From assembly GCA_015680685.1 (NCBI GenBank), contig MNCI01009594.1, positions 128,100 to 174,260 on the forward strand: a DNA stretch of 46,161 bases. The letters run 5' to 3'. The DNA comes from Gnetum montanum. Its lineage: Eukaryota > Streptophyta > Gnetopsida > Gnetales > Gnetaceae. Below, one piece after another: positions 34,668 through 46,161 of this stretch. Position numbers and translations under genes: made by a program. The notes beneath the pieces were generated by a model. That model did no database searches. It was not told where the DNA came from and saw only the letters and a program-made list of their open reading frames with translations. Position 1 is the stretch's first letter. Each line of letters opens with the position of its first letter.

Positions 34668-34672
34668 ACCTT
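34668..34672. repeat. Target site duplication, right (ACCTT)
   Basis: Matches 33,733-33,737. Confidence 0.85.
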
Positions 34673-35590
34673 TCTTCAAATTTTTTAAATATATTTCAAC
34701 CATAGGATACTCTCCTTTCTCAAGCACTTTTTTTAGAAGTAACACATTTGGGAATGCCTACTTGATGTGCTCTTATTTGAAGGAAATATTTTTTTGGATT
34801 CATGTCTACCTTGGCACTTTTTTGCTTCCTACTTTTGAAAATGTCAAAGCATAATGACTATTGAGCCTACATTTTCCATAGGAAAGTAATGGTAAAAATT
34901 AAAGTTTCACATTTTCAAAAATGGTTGAAACTATGATATACCATTACCTAGTATAGTTAATATATCTCAATGTTTCCATTTGATTATTATTTGCATAGGT
35001 TTGCTAGTCTATGTAGTCTATATATACTATATGTATCCCACATATCCATCTTTCAGTGATGATTCATGTTACTTTCCTATTTTGTTCTAATCATATTCAT
35101 ATTTCTCAAATATCATTAAACTTGTTGTTAAGTTTATCATTATATACTGATTTCCTTGTTGATTTTATATCGTAGTTGATAGGCTAATTCTATATTTTAT
35201 TTAATGATTATGCTCTTTTATTTCATAACTATTGATCTATTAAGGAATAGATGATTTTAAAGACCATTTATGACCATGAGTTGTATGCTTAAAAAATGTA
35301 ATTCATGAAGGTGTTCTTATAGAGTTATGAAAGAATTTTTGTACGAACATTTTTGAAGCTAGAAGAAGGGCCAATAAATTTTCTAGTATTAAGGAAATCC
35401 TTTGCCTAGAAGCTTAGAGGTCCTTTTTTGATCATCTACTTATACAGATTTTGATAGGTTTGTTGTCACTATAAGCTCTTCTATTTCTCTTTGCATTTGA
35501 TCTTCTTTTGCAAGTGTGTGTAGAAGTACTTTTTTTAGCACCATGTCTAGCCAAAGATTTGACTCCTTCCAAAGCTCTTAGGTTTATAGG

Positions 35591-37735
35591 TTGATGGGCA
35601 TGAGGAAAGCTCAAGAATTCATGACACTCATGACTATCCATGACTACAAGATTACATGTGCCAAATCAAAATTGAACATTGCGTTATTTCAGGTGGAGCT
35701 ACAAATGATGACGAAGAATGAGAACATTCATAACTTGAAACTATTTCTCTCGAACATTAGTCATCTAGTGAAGCTAGACAATTATAAGAAAAAAATTCTT
35801 ATAGTATACCCACTTATGAAGGATTAAATCTATGTGCTTACTATCATCCAAATGCAATAAAAAGAGATAGTGATGGATTATCCCATTAGTCATCCCAATA
35901 TGAACTTTATGTGGGGCTACTTGTTTCATGATCAACAAAGCAAAGGAGAAAGTGGTATTAGAATCCATGATGATCAACAAAGAAAATGAAGATGCTAGCA
36001 ACACTGAACATAACAATCAAGTCTAACTTCTTAGTTCAGCCACATCATCAATCCTACCAATCCCATAAGGCAAGTTGTTAGTTAACCTACTTTCCCTATA
36101 GCTCCTACCCTAGTTGCATTGGCTACCATTGCTCCCCTTACAATTACCTTACTACCAACATATAGCCTATTTCCTCATACACCAAATGTGCATCTAGCTT
36201 TGCAAGTTTAAAATCCTAACAAATCGTATTGTTATCTTTGACAGTAAGTGTATGCTATTGCCAAATTATCCATACACTATTTTGAGAATATTTTCAAACT
36301 TCTTAACTAACTAAACTATTTAATGGTATCACTCTCTTCTACATGGATCCATGACCTCATTCGAGTAGCTTTTTACAATCTTTAAAAGGTGGTTTTAGTG
36401 CAACATTGGTAAAGATAGTATACTCTAGAAGTTATTGGTGATAAAGTAGACTTCGAATAAGTTCATCTCCAAATTCATATCTAGATGAACTTTGACCATG
36501 ATGGAACTTACCTATTCATTATCCAATGATTGAATTTTGGAAATTTTTTCTAGAGTATTTAAATTAATGATAGGCTAGTCTATCCCAAGTTGGTTAGCCT
36601 TCATGATGCCATCACTTTAGCTGAGAACATTGAGGAGGTTGTTATTTAGTATAGTAATATAAAATGGATGAGCTTTCACAAAAAGGGCAACAAAGAAACT
36701 ATTAAAAAAAAGCCTATCAGAGTGCAAGGCAATGGTGGCATCTATAAATTATGCTTCAGAAGGATCCTCATCAACAACTTGAAGAAACAAAAATATGAAT
36801 TAAAAGCTTAATAACATTAGACAAGCTTTATCAAATGTGGGTAGAGAAAAGAAGGTATCCCAAAGTTAGGTCAAAATATCACAAGTTTTTGATGACATAT
36901 ACAAAACTATATAAGATGTTGCTGAAGGAGAGGAACATAATTGAAAAATAGATCTTGAAGCAAACATGCACAAGATTTACATCCTTGTAGACTTTGTTGA
37001 AAGATTCTTCATAAAATGAAATAAAATCCATCTTTCCTAAAATGGTATAATTCTAAGTTTTTTTGTTTACCATGAAGTTGCAGTACATGATGTAGACAAC
37101 TATAATTCTCTCAAAGATGATATTCAAGCTTTATAGAAGAAAGTAGATATAGTCTTTAGCACTCTAGTGTAAACTAGCAATTACAACATGGAGATCTTCT
37201 AAGATCCCATGAACACATATTTAAGAATGATATTTTTTTTCACCTAGAGCATATAGGTGATCACCCCAAAAATTCCTTTGTTATTCAAAATGGATTCTTT
37301 AAAAATAACTCCTAGCCAACAACCCATTAAACCCAACGTAGGCCTAAAATATTTTGTTATAAACCTTTGCTCAAATAGCCTCATCATTTTTACAATCTAG
37401 AGTGTACGCAAAGCTTCATTTCTCATCAATATAACACCTCTTTATAATGTAGTTTATTCTCAATCAAAACTCATATTCAACTACCCTTCATCCTCTCCAA
37501 GAATCTAGTTTCCCTTACCTACTACATCTAGGTTGGTTGATTATCCACCTATCCTACCAGATGTTGTATTAATGCCATCTTTGGCTTCTTTTTCATCCAA
37601 GGCATATTAAACCCACCTACTTTCTACTTCTACATAGCTCATTAGAATCCTCACAATGTCACAAAAGGAAGCAACATCCAATGACACTAGAAAGGAAAAG
37701 GAACAAGTGAATAGAGAACACACTGAAATGAAGAT
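35591..37735 (+). pseudogene. Tat-like gag relic (element X, copy B)
   Basis: Counterpart of the relic at 4,395-6,540. It starts MGMRKAQEFMTLMTIHDYK (second Met of the frame), keeps KSKLNIALFQVELQMM and the capsid-like and knuckle regions, all with stops and shifts. Stops differ in part from copy A, so decay continued after the duplication. Confidence 0.6.
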
Positions 37736-37789
37736 GAAAATCTTATTCCAATCTAAATAAACATATTTTCTCATTCTTTAAAAGCTATA

Positions 37790-38765
37790 TCAACTACTTC
37801 TATATCAGTGGTTGTTCCTCCAACACCTATCTTCCAAGATTCAACTTCTAGAGGTAAAGTTTTACCTCATATCACTATTGCGAAGTCTAAAAGGAAACAT
37901 ATTTCACTTTTTGACCTTATTTTAACTTCAAAGGAGCATCACTTAGCATTAGATGAGCTTCTTATATCTATCACTATGCAAGTAGAGACCAAGCCTCATG
38001 TCCAAGCCATTCCATTGTTGCTAAATTCTCCATGGTATGAGGTGGACTACCTGGTATTTAAAGGGGAGAATATCAAAGCTTACTATGTAATGGGTATAAT
38101 GTTATAGCTTTTCATCTACATAATGATACAGATTGGGGATAATGGTGTACAATTTTGGTGCACATGGATGATAAAGTTGGATTCAACATCCTATTATTAA
38201 CTATAATAAAACATCTTAGCCTCAAAAAATAGGTCATGAACTCTAAATATAACTTTACTTCAATCTCATTTATTAGAGATAAAGTAGAATTATAGATTGC
38301 ATTGAATTATCCTTTTCAATAGGAAGTTTCATTGCATCCAAGGCTATTTTCTTAATGATTAGGGACTTCTTAGGTATTAATGATATCTTACGTAAGCCTT
38401 GGATAGCTTATCATCGAGTAGTTTTCTCACATGTACACTAAGAGATTTACTGTCCAAGCAACGATAGCGAGGTAATTGTATGTGTAAATCTCAAAATTCC
38501 TACCATGATCCATCTAGACATCTTAGAGGAAACCACACTATAATTTCAACTCATATAAGCATGCTAAATGTTTCTAGTAGTGAAAAGACACAAGCTTGAT
38601 ACTAGCATCTCGTGGTCATCTAGTACATATGAATTTATTAATCTAGGCTTTGAGGTGCTAGATATTGTTGGATCCATAAAAATCATTAATAATCCCACTA
38701 GATCGCAAGCTAAAAATGCCATGCTAGGATGCGGTCATATTAAGAATCGTGACAAACTTGCTTGA
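37790..38765 (+). pseudogene. Tat-like protease-region relic (element X, copy B)
   Basis: Better preserved than copy A. An open frame at 37,808-38,107 (99 codons) reads VVPPTPIFQDSTSRGKVLPH, then KRKHISLFDLILTSKEHH, then VQAIPLLLNSPWYEVDYLVF. This includes the gag-protease linker motif. A TAG follows the frame. The protease-like part continues in a broken frame to YEFINLGFEVLDIVGSIKI (38,568-38,765). Copy A has two extra stops in the matching open stretch. Confidence 0.5.
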
Positions 38766-38993
38766 TTCCTTACTTATCTTTTGCTTAATAAATTCCAAAT
38801 GCTTTTTCATTTATATTAATTTTAATCATTGTATCTTATTTATTTTAACTTATTTTATATTATCTTCTTCTTTTTAACACCCTCGTAGTTTATTTTTTCT
38901 TTATGTTTTATTATATTTCTTATCTTTCTTCTTTATTACATTTAGATATTTCATTTCAAGTAGCTATTTAGTATCAAAACATAAAAAATGTTG

Positions 38994-39561
38994 CTTCTTA
39001 TAAAATAACTTACTACTCTTCTATTAATATTCCCAATACTCTGATGTAGCATAGTTTTCCTTCATCTTGATGTTTAAGCTTTTCATGATTAACACATTCT
39101 ACTTCTTATAAGTGTATGAGGCCGTTATTGAATCATGTAAGTTTCACAACTACCAATAGAAGAAATATGTGGGATTGTGATGGAACACCTTGTTCTCATA
39201 AAAATTAGGTTTCAAATTATCTACCTCCTCTTGTAACTAAGCCAACTACACCATCAGATTATTCTTATCCTTGTTTATGATCATCAACCTTTTCATAAAA
39301 TTGACATTCATTTTAGTTTGCTACATACTAGGGAGGCCATCTTCATACCATACCCTACTAGACCATTCACTTTAGCTTGAACCTTAGGATTTTTGGATTT
39401 CGGGACCTACTATTGTATTCACTTTTTTGGTTGATCAAATATCAAGGCTAAGTGTAGTTTTAACATTGTTCCATATGGGCTAGAGCATCAAACTATCCAA
39501 ACATATCATCATGAGGCATATTATCAACTCTTAGAGGTCTCCAAGAATGATTTGATTTCAT
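38994..39561 (-). pseudogene. Antisense coding remnant, copy B (truncated)
   Basis: Starts MKSNHSWRPLRVDNMPHDDM at 39,561, clearly homologous to the frame starting at 9,180. It has many stops, and the leftmost part seen in copy A (8,253-8,560) is missing because of the 810-base deletion. Confidence 0.4.
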
Positions 39562-39759
39562 AATCTACCTTATGAAATTTATTCTTGGTGACTTTGAAAA
39601 AACTCCTTTGATAGTAAAAGAAAAAATGCCCTCAAAAATAGCTTAATATGTTATATTTTTAACCTTTGGAGACATCTAGGAATCATTTAGGATCATAATC
39701 CAACATTTTGATTTTAGTTTTGACAAATTTGAAAAATTTTGAAAAAAAATGTTAAATTT

Positions 39760-41050
39760 TTTTCAAAGTATGGCTAACATTTAGTGTTAGCATTAATGCC
39801 AACAACACCATCATTGAAACTCAAAAACATCATCAAAACTACACTTTGACATGTGAAATAGGTTCTTATAGCTTAAACAACTCATTTGTAGCTTTTTTAG
39901 CAATTCATGCTTTCAAAATTGGCACTTTTGATAGGTTCTTCTGGGACATAAAAAATAAACATTTTTTTCTACGTTTAGAGCATCGATGAGTTCATGACTT
40001 ATTTTGGCACCTCTGAGTCATCTCATGCATCTATTTCACATCATTTCATAGGTTTACATACCTCTTGATGCTCGAAAATAATTGTTTTAACTAATTTCAA
40101 GCTTGGTTTTAACATCTTATGAGTTAAAACTTTTGGCCAAGAAAAGTTCTGAAAATTTTTCTATGGTGTTAATGCTAACATTGATACTAATGTCGACATT
40201 AACACTATTAAAACTTGCATCATCACTCAAATTAGCATTTGATAGAATATCCAAGCCTCTCAAATTAGATTCCATGAGCTCAAAAAACTATAACTTGGAA
40301 AAGTGCTTAAAAAGTTCACTAAATACTAGTGACATTAATGCTAATGATGTTAATGTTAGTGTCACTGCTCTCAGGCCTCACTCGGTAACATCATTTACCT
40401 TTTCCATCAACATGAAATCTTATCTTGAGACATCTTGAGCATCTTGATTGCATTCAACATCAGTTTCAAAGTGAAATAGGATCCCAAGAGTTCAAAATTC
40501 CAACTTTGAAATTTTTTTAAAAATTTTACTAAGTATCAACATTAGCATCAACACTTTTGATGCTTGTAAAATAACATTGTTGATCATTAGGCTCTACAAT
40601 TAGCATCTTCTTATGGTCTCTTAACTTCCTCACCATAATGTTGGCATCATTTGACACTAGTTAGGTGGTCAAACAGGATTTTAAAAGTGTTGGTAATGTT
40701 GATAGTGATGTTACCATCACCTAAATAGGTCACTGCATTTGCCATAGTCAAAGGTCAAATTTTCTATTTTTGAACTTAATATCAACTTTGAATGAACTAT
40801 GCTTAACTTCAAGTTTAATTTCTGGTAACCCTAAGTTAAAATTGGAAAGTTTGGATCCATAGATATAAGATCAAAAAATAAATGTTTTGCCAATGTTTTG
40901 GGATTTTAAAGAACTTGTTAGATTTTAAGAGTTTAAGAGCATGAATACTTTCCACCATCATAGCACCCATGTATTTCAAAACCACATTTTTCATCTTCAA
41001 AGTTACTTCTAGAGGTAAAATTTTCAAGCTTCTATAGCACATTCTAAAGT
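39760..41050 (+). repeat. Imperfect short-repeat region, copy B
   Basis: Counterpart of 9,400-10,680, with the same recurring CATCAACATTAGCATCAACA-like words (for example near 40,180 and 40,535). An open frame at 40,103-40,438 results from the low-complexity sequence. Confidence 0.4.
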
Positions 41051-41529
41051 TAGAACTTTTTTAGCTCTAGCATTGGTGATGGGACCCTTAGCTAAAACAT
41101 CCTTGTTTTAACCTAGAATTGATTTTGAATTATGCTCACAAATTTTCCATCGGTATCCGAATCCTCTAAAGGTTCAATTCCACTATCCAAATCCACATTT
41201 TTCTTACAAATTGGATTTCTATTATAAATTTTATTACACTTACTTTTTTTTGTTAGCACTTGTAGTTTTGGCCCTTCATAGGAGGTGAATACTTTGTTAC
41301 TCATTAATAATGCATTTTATTATTTGGAAAGGGATATTTATACTTAGTTTTACTTTTCTATCTTCCATAGTCTATTCCATACTTAGTTTATTTTTTAATA
41401 GTTTATACTTAGTCATTTTTCTAGTATTTACACTTAGCCATTTTTTAATATTAGATTTTTACTTTTTCATCATTCCCCTAATATTCTTGATTTGTGTGTA
41501 GTATACTAACTCCATATTTGATTAGAGGT

Positions 41530-43140
41530 TTTATATCCTTTTATTTCATAATTGTTGATATATCGAGGGCTATATTGATTCAAAGATCATTTATAGTCGC
41601 ATGCTAAGTATTTGAATACTTAGTTTGTGTAGGTCTTCTTCCAGAAGTAAGAAGAACAATTTCATAGGAATATTTTTGATGCTAGAATAAGGGAAAATAG
41701 GGTTTCTAGTATTTCAAATGTATCACCTCATAGCCTATACACCCTTTCTAGCACTTGAAAAGAAATTTCTTTTGAATTTGTTTGTTTTTACATAGTTTTA
41801 TTTGTTTTTCCTTTTTCACTTAATCCTTATTTCTTTTCTAAGTATGTGCAGGAGACTCTTATTGACATCATGTTAAGACATAGATCTAAATTTCGTCATA
41901 CCTCCCAAATTTGTAAACTGATGGAGACACAGAAAGAATAGGCTCTTATGGAACTCATGACATAGCATGACTATAATGTTGCATGTGCTAAATAAGACTA
42001 GAGCATTACACCAGTTGAAAATAAGCTAAGGAGAATGATAGACATTTACAATAATGAAACTAATACATCCATTAAATAATGATTAGTTTTTGAACATTTT
42101 TTAATGACCTATAAATGATTACATTATAAAGATGTTAGTCTTTCCTAAACCACTTAGCCTCCATGATGTCATAGCATCTATCAAATATAGTAGGAAGGTG
42201 ACTAGTTGGTTCAATGATCCAAAGTGGGTTGTAATAAAGAAAAAAAAATAGTAGGAAAACAAAATTTAACCAAAATGGTAGCTAAACTATGGGGTGAACC
42301 AAATTGAGTTAAGTTCATCATTAAGCAATGGAGGCAATAAAAAGAACAAGAATCCAAATCCAAAAGCCAATGACGGTGGGAAAAATACATTCAATAATGA
42401 AGGATAAAAAAGAAGGCCACAAAGGAATAGGTATAAATATCACAAATTTCAAATGACATACACTTAATTGTATAGCATGCTACTGAAAGATAGACATATT
42501 ACATCTAAATAGGATTCAAAATAGATAAGGGCATGATTCAAAACATTTCAAAGTTTATCTATTAATCCTTCCTAACATGCAAAGGAAGATCCACCCATTT
42601 CTAAGTGGTATAATCCAAAAAAGTTTTTCTACTACCATGAAGCTCTAGGTCATGATACTAAGGATTGTAATACACTTAAAGATGATCAAGCATTGTTGGA
42701 AAATTAGAAATCATGTTTAACACTCTTGTGTAACCTAGAAATTAGAACATGCAAATTTACCAAGATTCTTTGAACACATAATCAAGAAGAATTTTAGCCT
42801 TTCATTTTAAGACCAAAAGTAATTATAAAAAACCTCCTTTATCATTCAAATGGATTCCTCTCAGTTATTCTAATAATGATCATCATTATCAAAATTTAGA
42901 ATAATTCTACACATAATGAGTTAGGCATCTTGCAGCCATTAAATAGTTTAATGATTGGATCGCCAAATTAAAAGGAAACTTACAAATCATTAGAGATTCC
43001 AATAACCTAAGATGGTGTTTTCACCAAACATGAGCTAAAAATAAGTGGAAAAAAGTATTCAGAATAGCTAATATTAGCAAAGAAAATGCAATGTATAAGA
43101 AATAGCATATACATAATATAATCTAATAATGTTATGTAGA
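41530..43140 (+). pseudogene. Tat-like gag relic (element Y, copy B)
   Basis: Counterpart of 11,150-12,760. A broken frame near 41,920 gives MELMT, a stop, HDYNVACAK, matching element X's MTLMTIHDYKITCAK and showing that X and Y are related. Further on it has NPNPKANDGGKNTFNN, KYHKFQMTYT and the knuckle WYNPKKFFYYHEALGHDTKD (first Cys replaced by Phe) with CNTLKDD. Confidence 0.6.
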
Positions 43141-44801
43141 ATGAGATCTATGAGAAAAAAAATCTTACATGATCAAAAATGATAATGTATAATAGAATGA
43201 ATATGGATTTAGAAAAATAGAAAATAGATTTTATTCTAGGATGGGAAGACCAATAAAATAAATCTATTACAAACTAGTACAAGCTATAAAAGAAAAAATA
43301 AAACATAAGAAACATAGAAATAGAATGACCAAGAAAGAAGCTACCAAGGTGCACTGCCATGTTCTTAAGATGTAGTTTGGGGATTAGAAGTGGATGATGA
43401 GGATCCCAACCCAAATGAAAAGGGCTACTACAGAGGGAATTGACAAAATAAGCAGAAAGGATTAAATCAAATCAATATGAAGATTTAGATCTAATGGAAT
43501 TCATCATGTGCTAGGAGGAAAACATGACAAGGATAGAACATGCTAGAAGAATAAGCAAAAAGAATTACAAATTTTGATGGGCTGAAAGCACATAGAAATT
43601 TTGATGCTCATAGAAGTAATTCTAAGGGAAATTGCTCCTTTTAGAAAAAAAATTTCTCTCTATTAAGAGATCTAGTTAGTATTTCTAATCGATGGCCAAG
43701 CAAGCTTATTTTTATTTAGAAGTATGCTTCTATTTATAGGGCATTTATGCCTTAAAAATCAAAAGAATCATGCATTGAAACCCATAGAATCTTCTAGAAG
43801 TCTTTGGATACGAAAAATTATATGCGTAGTTAAAATAGGTGTTCAAAAAGTAGTTGTTATGAGAAGTGACATTGGATATTGAAAGTAGGATTGATGCTAG
43901 ATGTTAAAAGATAAAATTAATGTTGAATGTTGAAAATAGATAAGAACAACATCAAACATCGAACGAAAAGATGTTGCAGTGGCTAAAGCCCAAATTAACA
44001 CAAGAGATGACATCAAATTTCAAAATTGAAGGCTAAGAGGAAAAACCCAATATGATGCTACAAATGATATAAGATGTCATTTATGATATATGTTAAATAT
44101 GAACTAGAAATAATGTTACCAATATTGTAAGACATCAAATCTAAAACTACTGAAGAAGGCTTAAACTATAGAAGTTGTAGAATGTATATGAAACTTTAAC
44201 TTATCGAGAAAAAACTAAAATAGGTAGAATGTTGCCTCTTCTTGATGGATACTCCTAAAATGCTAAAGCAGAAGCCATCAACAAAAGATACAGGATGCAA
44301 GGTATGTGCAAAGAGGTTTTAAATAAAGTATGATAGTAGAGAAGAAAGTATGGGATATTGCCAATACACCTAGAGGGAAGTACTATGCCATAGAAGTGGG
44401 ACATGGATAGATCCTAGAAAGCATACAAAAATGTAAAAAAAAGCACTTTGTAATTCACCTAATTTTCTTAATCACATTATCACAAAAGTAAAGCAAAGAT
44501 ATTTGTTTAGCCATCCCAATGTAGATCATGAGAGTAGAAAGAGATAGAGAATGATAAGGAGATAGATGAAAGAAAAAATATGAAGGAATAAAAACAAGGG
44601 AAAAGTATGGTAGGCACATTACTAATACACTAATTGAGGGATGTTGTGATGAAAAAATGGGACATGACTAGATTCCTAAAATTGATCTCTTCCTTACATT
44701 AGTTATACAAAGATTCATGCTTCTTACGTCACTATACACTCAACACTTTCTTACTGCATTAGGGTAGAGATACTCATTTTTCCTTACTGCATTAAGGTAG
44801 A
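43141..44801 (-). mobile_element. Probable LTR of left-pointing relic (copy B)
   Basis: Counterpart of 12,761-14,400. The minus strand has a canonical TATA box, CTATAAATAG, at 43,739-43,730, followed by the hairpin-like region. The integrase relic that lies beyond copy A has no counterpart here because the sequence is cut at about 44,802. Confidence 0.4.
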
Positions 44802-44984
44802 GATACACCGTGACAACAACAAGTAAGTCTAGGAAGACAATGAACGATTAACCCCAAGTGTTCCTTATGGCGTTTAGGCATTTAGTCTATGGAGCTTGAT
44901 CGGATCGCGTGTGCTACGCTCGTTTCGTATGGTTTAGTGTAGGGGTNCGTATGGTTTAGTGTAGGAGTACCTCGCCACTCATCA
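44802..44984 (+). repeat. Truncated LTR (3' end), same family as the solo LTR
   Basis: Reverse-complement match to 33,738-33,900, ending CTCGCCACTCATCA. Only the last 183 of about 930 bases are present; sequence left of ACACCGTGAC belongs to copy B. Shared 'GATAC' at the junction suggests end joining or an assembly error. A single N at 44,947 separates two 21-base copies (44,926-44,946 and 44,948-44,968, one mismatch) that occur once in the solo LTR. Confidence 0.8.
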
Positions 44985-44985
44985 T

Positions 44986-45003
44986 TGGCACCGTTGCCAG
45001 GGA
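44986..45003 (+). promoter_or_regulatory. Primer-binding site for tRNA-Asp
   Basis: TGGCACCGTTGCCAGGGA starts two bases after the LTR end. It matches the complement of the plant tRNA-Asp 3' end (TGGCGCCGTTGCCGGGGA) at 16 of 18 positions. Both differences are G to A at CpG sites. tRNA-Asp priming is known for Athila/Tat-type elements. Confidence 0.8.
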
Positions 45004-45061
45004 CTAAGTGTTTTTACGCCAATTAGAACATTAGGAATCTTTCACATTGTTGTGAGCATCA

Positions 45062-46161
45062 ATGAACCTTCAGGTTAATCAGTTAATTAAGAACACAAAT
45101 AACGGTAAGCAGCACACCATTAGAATGACTTCTTCTCACAAAATTAACTCACATAAGGATAATACAGAAGATAGTTAGCATCATACGCATAACCTAGACC
45201 AGCCATGTCCTAAACAATCTAAGGTGACATATACTCATCCCAATGAGTATGTTCCGAATTTTACTTTTATTCTCCATCAAGAAGAACAGCTGCGGTGGAG
45301 AGATCTGCAAGGTAAAATTGTGTTACCCCCAGATCGATCAGTCTCTAACATGCTTTTCCATGCCTTAGCATAGATTGGCATACAAGAACTGTTTGCAGAA
45401 TACATTCTAGATAACTTTGACACAAGGGATTATCATCCCACAAATGCCTAATGTATTCAGGACGAAAGGCAGGAGAGCCAACATTCATTATTGAAGGGCA
45501 AGGTCCCCCATGTCCTTAGTGAAATAGGAGATGAGGAACCCCTCATAATGGGTTTCTTAGAAAATGATGTTCCTCCTCCTCACAATGGTGAAGAGGTTAG
45601 GCATCAGGGCCTTCAATCAACTATACATGCTATAGGCTCTGATCCCTATGAGCACCAACTATTCACGGCAGGAACAACCACTCACACTAAGGATGGACAC
45701 TTCAATCATTACAACAATCGGGGCCGAAGCAGCCGAAGAGAAGGTAAGAAACATCGCCATGGTGATGGATCCCCTTCTTCTTCTCCTTCATCTCACCATT
45801 CACACTCTCCTTCCACATCTGGTCATAGCCACCATGAACATAAAGGGGAGGATAAAAGTAAAAAGGATGAAAGACCTCGACAGGAAGGTCGAGAGGAGTT
45901 AGGACAAGGGCAAGGACGTAGGGAGAGTAGGGAACCACCACGAAGACATCATAGACTTCATGATGGAGATGATCATGAGGAACCCCTACTCATAACCCGA
46001 AGCATGCTAGATATCATAGAGGCAGTTAGGATCCCCACAAGGCATTTAAAAGATAGTAGGATCAAGTTTTTGGACATAAATAATATCCCACATTTTGAAG
46101 GGGGATACAATGTTGATCCTCAGCATCATTTACAGGCATTCCACGATGCCTGTGCCTTGCA
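45062..46161 (+). pseudogene. gag of Tat/Athila-like retrotransposon (three stops, runs off window)
   Basis: A single frame from ATG 45,062 (MNLQVNQLIKN), 58 bases after the primer-binding site, runs to the window end with three stops: TAG 45,176, TAG 45,371 and TAA 45,449, and no frameshift. It includes HQEEQLRWRDLQGKIVLPPD and ELFAEYILDNFDTRDYHP. A long polar segment follows (HGDGSPSSSPSSHHSHSPST, then R/E/G-rich), likely disordered. The last part reads LLITRSMLDIIEAVRIPTRH, then FEGGYNVDPQHHLQAFHDAC. 'F.G..DP..HL..F' begins the capsid domain of plant Ty3/gypsy gag. The 713-base stretch after the last stop is open. Shorter frames at 45,648-45,902 (+) and 45,702-45,941 (-) are shadows of it. 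Confidence 0.8.

Larger units (their letters stand above)
34738..44760 (+). repeat. Large segmental duplication, copy B
   Basis: Collinear with 3,411-14,340. Compared with copy A it lacks about 135 bases near 35,038 and about 810 bases near 38,993. It ends where the sequence changes to an LTR near 44,802. Just before that, a 'TTACTGCATT..GGTAGAGATAC' word is present twice, near 44,751 and 44,781. Confidence 0.85.

Noticed and set aside
34069-34668. Two frames of about 190 codons on opposite strands
   Set aside because: They consist almost wholly of unknown residues from the 473-base assembly gap.
40103-40438. 111-codon frame
   Set aside because: It comes from low-complexity repeats; the matching part of copy A is broken in different places, so it is not conserved.
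45648-45941. Two overlapping frames, 84 and 79 codons, on both strands
   Set aside because: They are shadows of the real gag frame, which is in a different frame and shows family motifs.
1-46161. A new multi-gene defence or metabolic system
   Set aside because: No cluster of intact genes exists; nearly all coding sequence is decayed retroelement or single-exon pseudogene, so such a claim has no support.

Overview
The window looks like AT-rich nuclear DNA of a seed plant. The evidence is a plant-type OSCA/CSC1 channel exon with a splice donor, plant Ty3/gypsy retrotransposons of the Tat/Athila type, and a primer-binding site matching plant tRNA-Asp. Old retroelement relics fill nearly all of it, and most host-like coding sequence is broken, which resembles a gymnosperm intergenic region; the lineage is inference. 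No bacterial operon, CRISPR array, rRNA or tRNA gene was seen. All alignments and identities are by eye.

Layout. 1-256 is the C-terminal end of a PIF1-type helicase. At 1.78-3.33 kb a short block (P) leads to exon 1 of an OSCA/CSC1-like gene on the minus strand, broken by one stop. Copy A of a large duplication (3.4-14.35 kb) holds Tat-like gag and protease relics on the plus strand, an antisense reading frame, a repeat-rich stretch, a second gag relic and an LTR-like stretch pointing left. At 15.0-16.7 kb lies a minus-strand RNase H and integrase relic. At 20.3-23.2 kb block P recurs, followed by three OSCA exon 1 copies in tandem (period about 840 bp), all with stops.

25,221-32,590 is a complete LTR retrotransposon with matching 5-bp target duplications (GAAAT) and LTRs of about 1.83 kb. 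Its coding part is a frameshifted, internally deleted mosaic. 33,733-34,672 is a solo LTR in minus orientation with target duplications ACCTT; 473 bases of it are an assembly gap. From 34.7 to 44.8 kb comes copy B of the large duplication, about 88% identical to copy A in a sampled stretch. It ends abruptly at a truncated plus-strand LTR of the same family as the solo LTR. That LTR is followed by a tRNA-Asp primer-binding site and a gag frame with three stops that runs off the window.

Reading the layers together: a unit carrying P, the OSCA exon and the Tat relics was duplicated in tandem (original offset about 18.5 kb). The OSCA exon was then amplified locally, and the full-length element and the solo-LTR element were inserted. 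No working gene or new biological system could be shown. The most interesting items are the OSCA exon array, the mosaic order of domains in the full-length element, the antisense frame in the Tat relic, and repeats with ACGT cores in the solo LTR.
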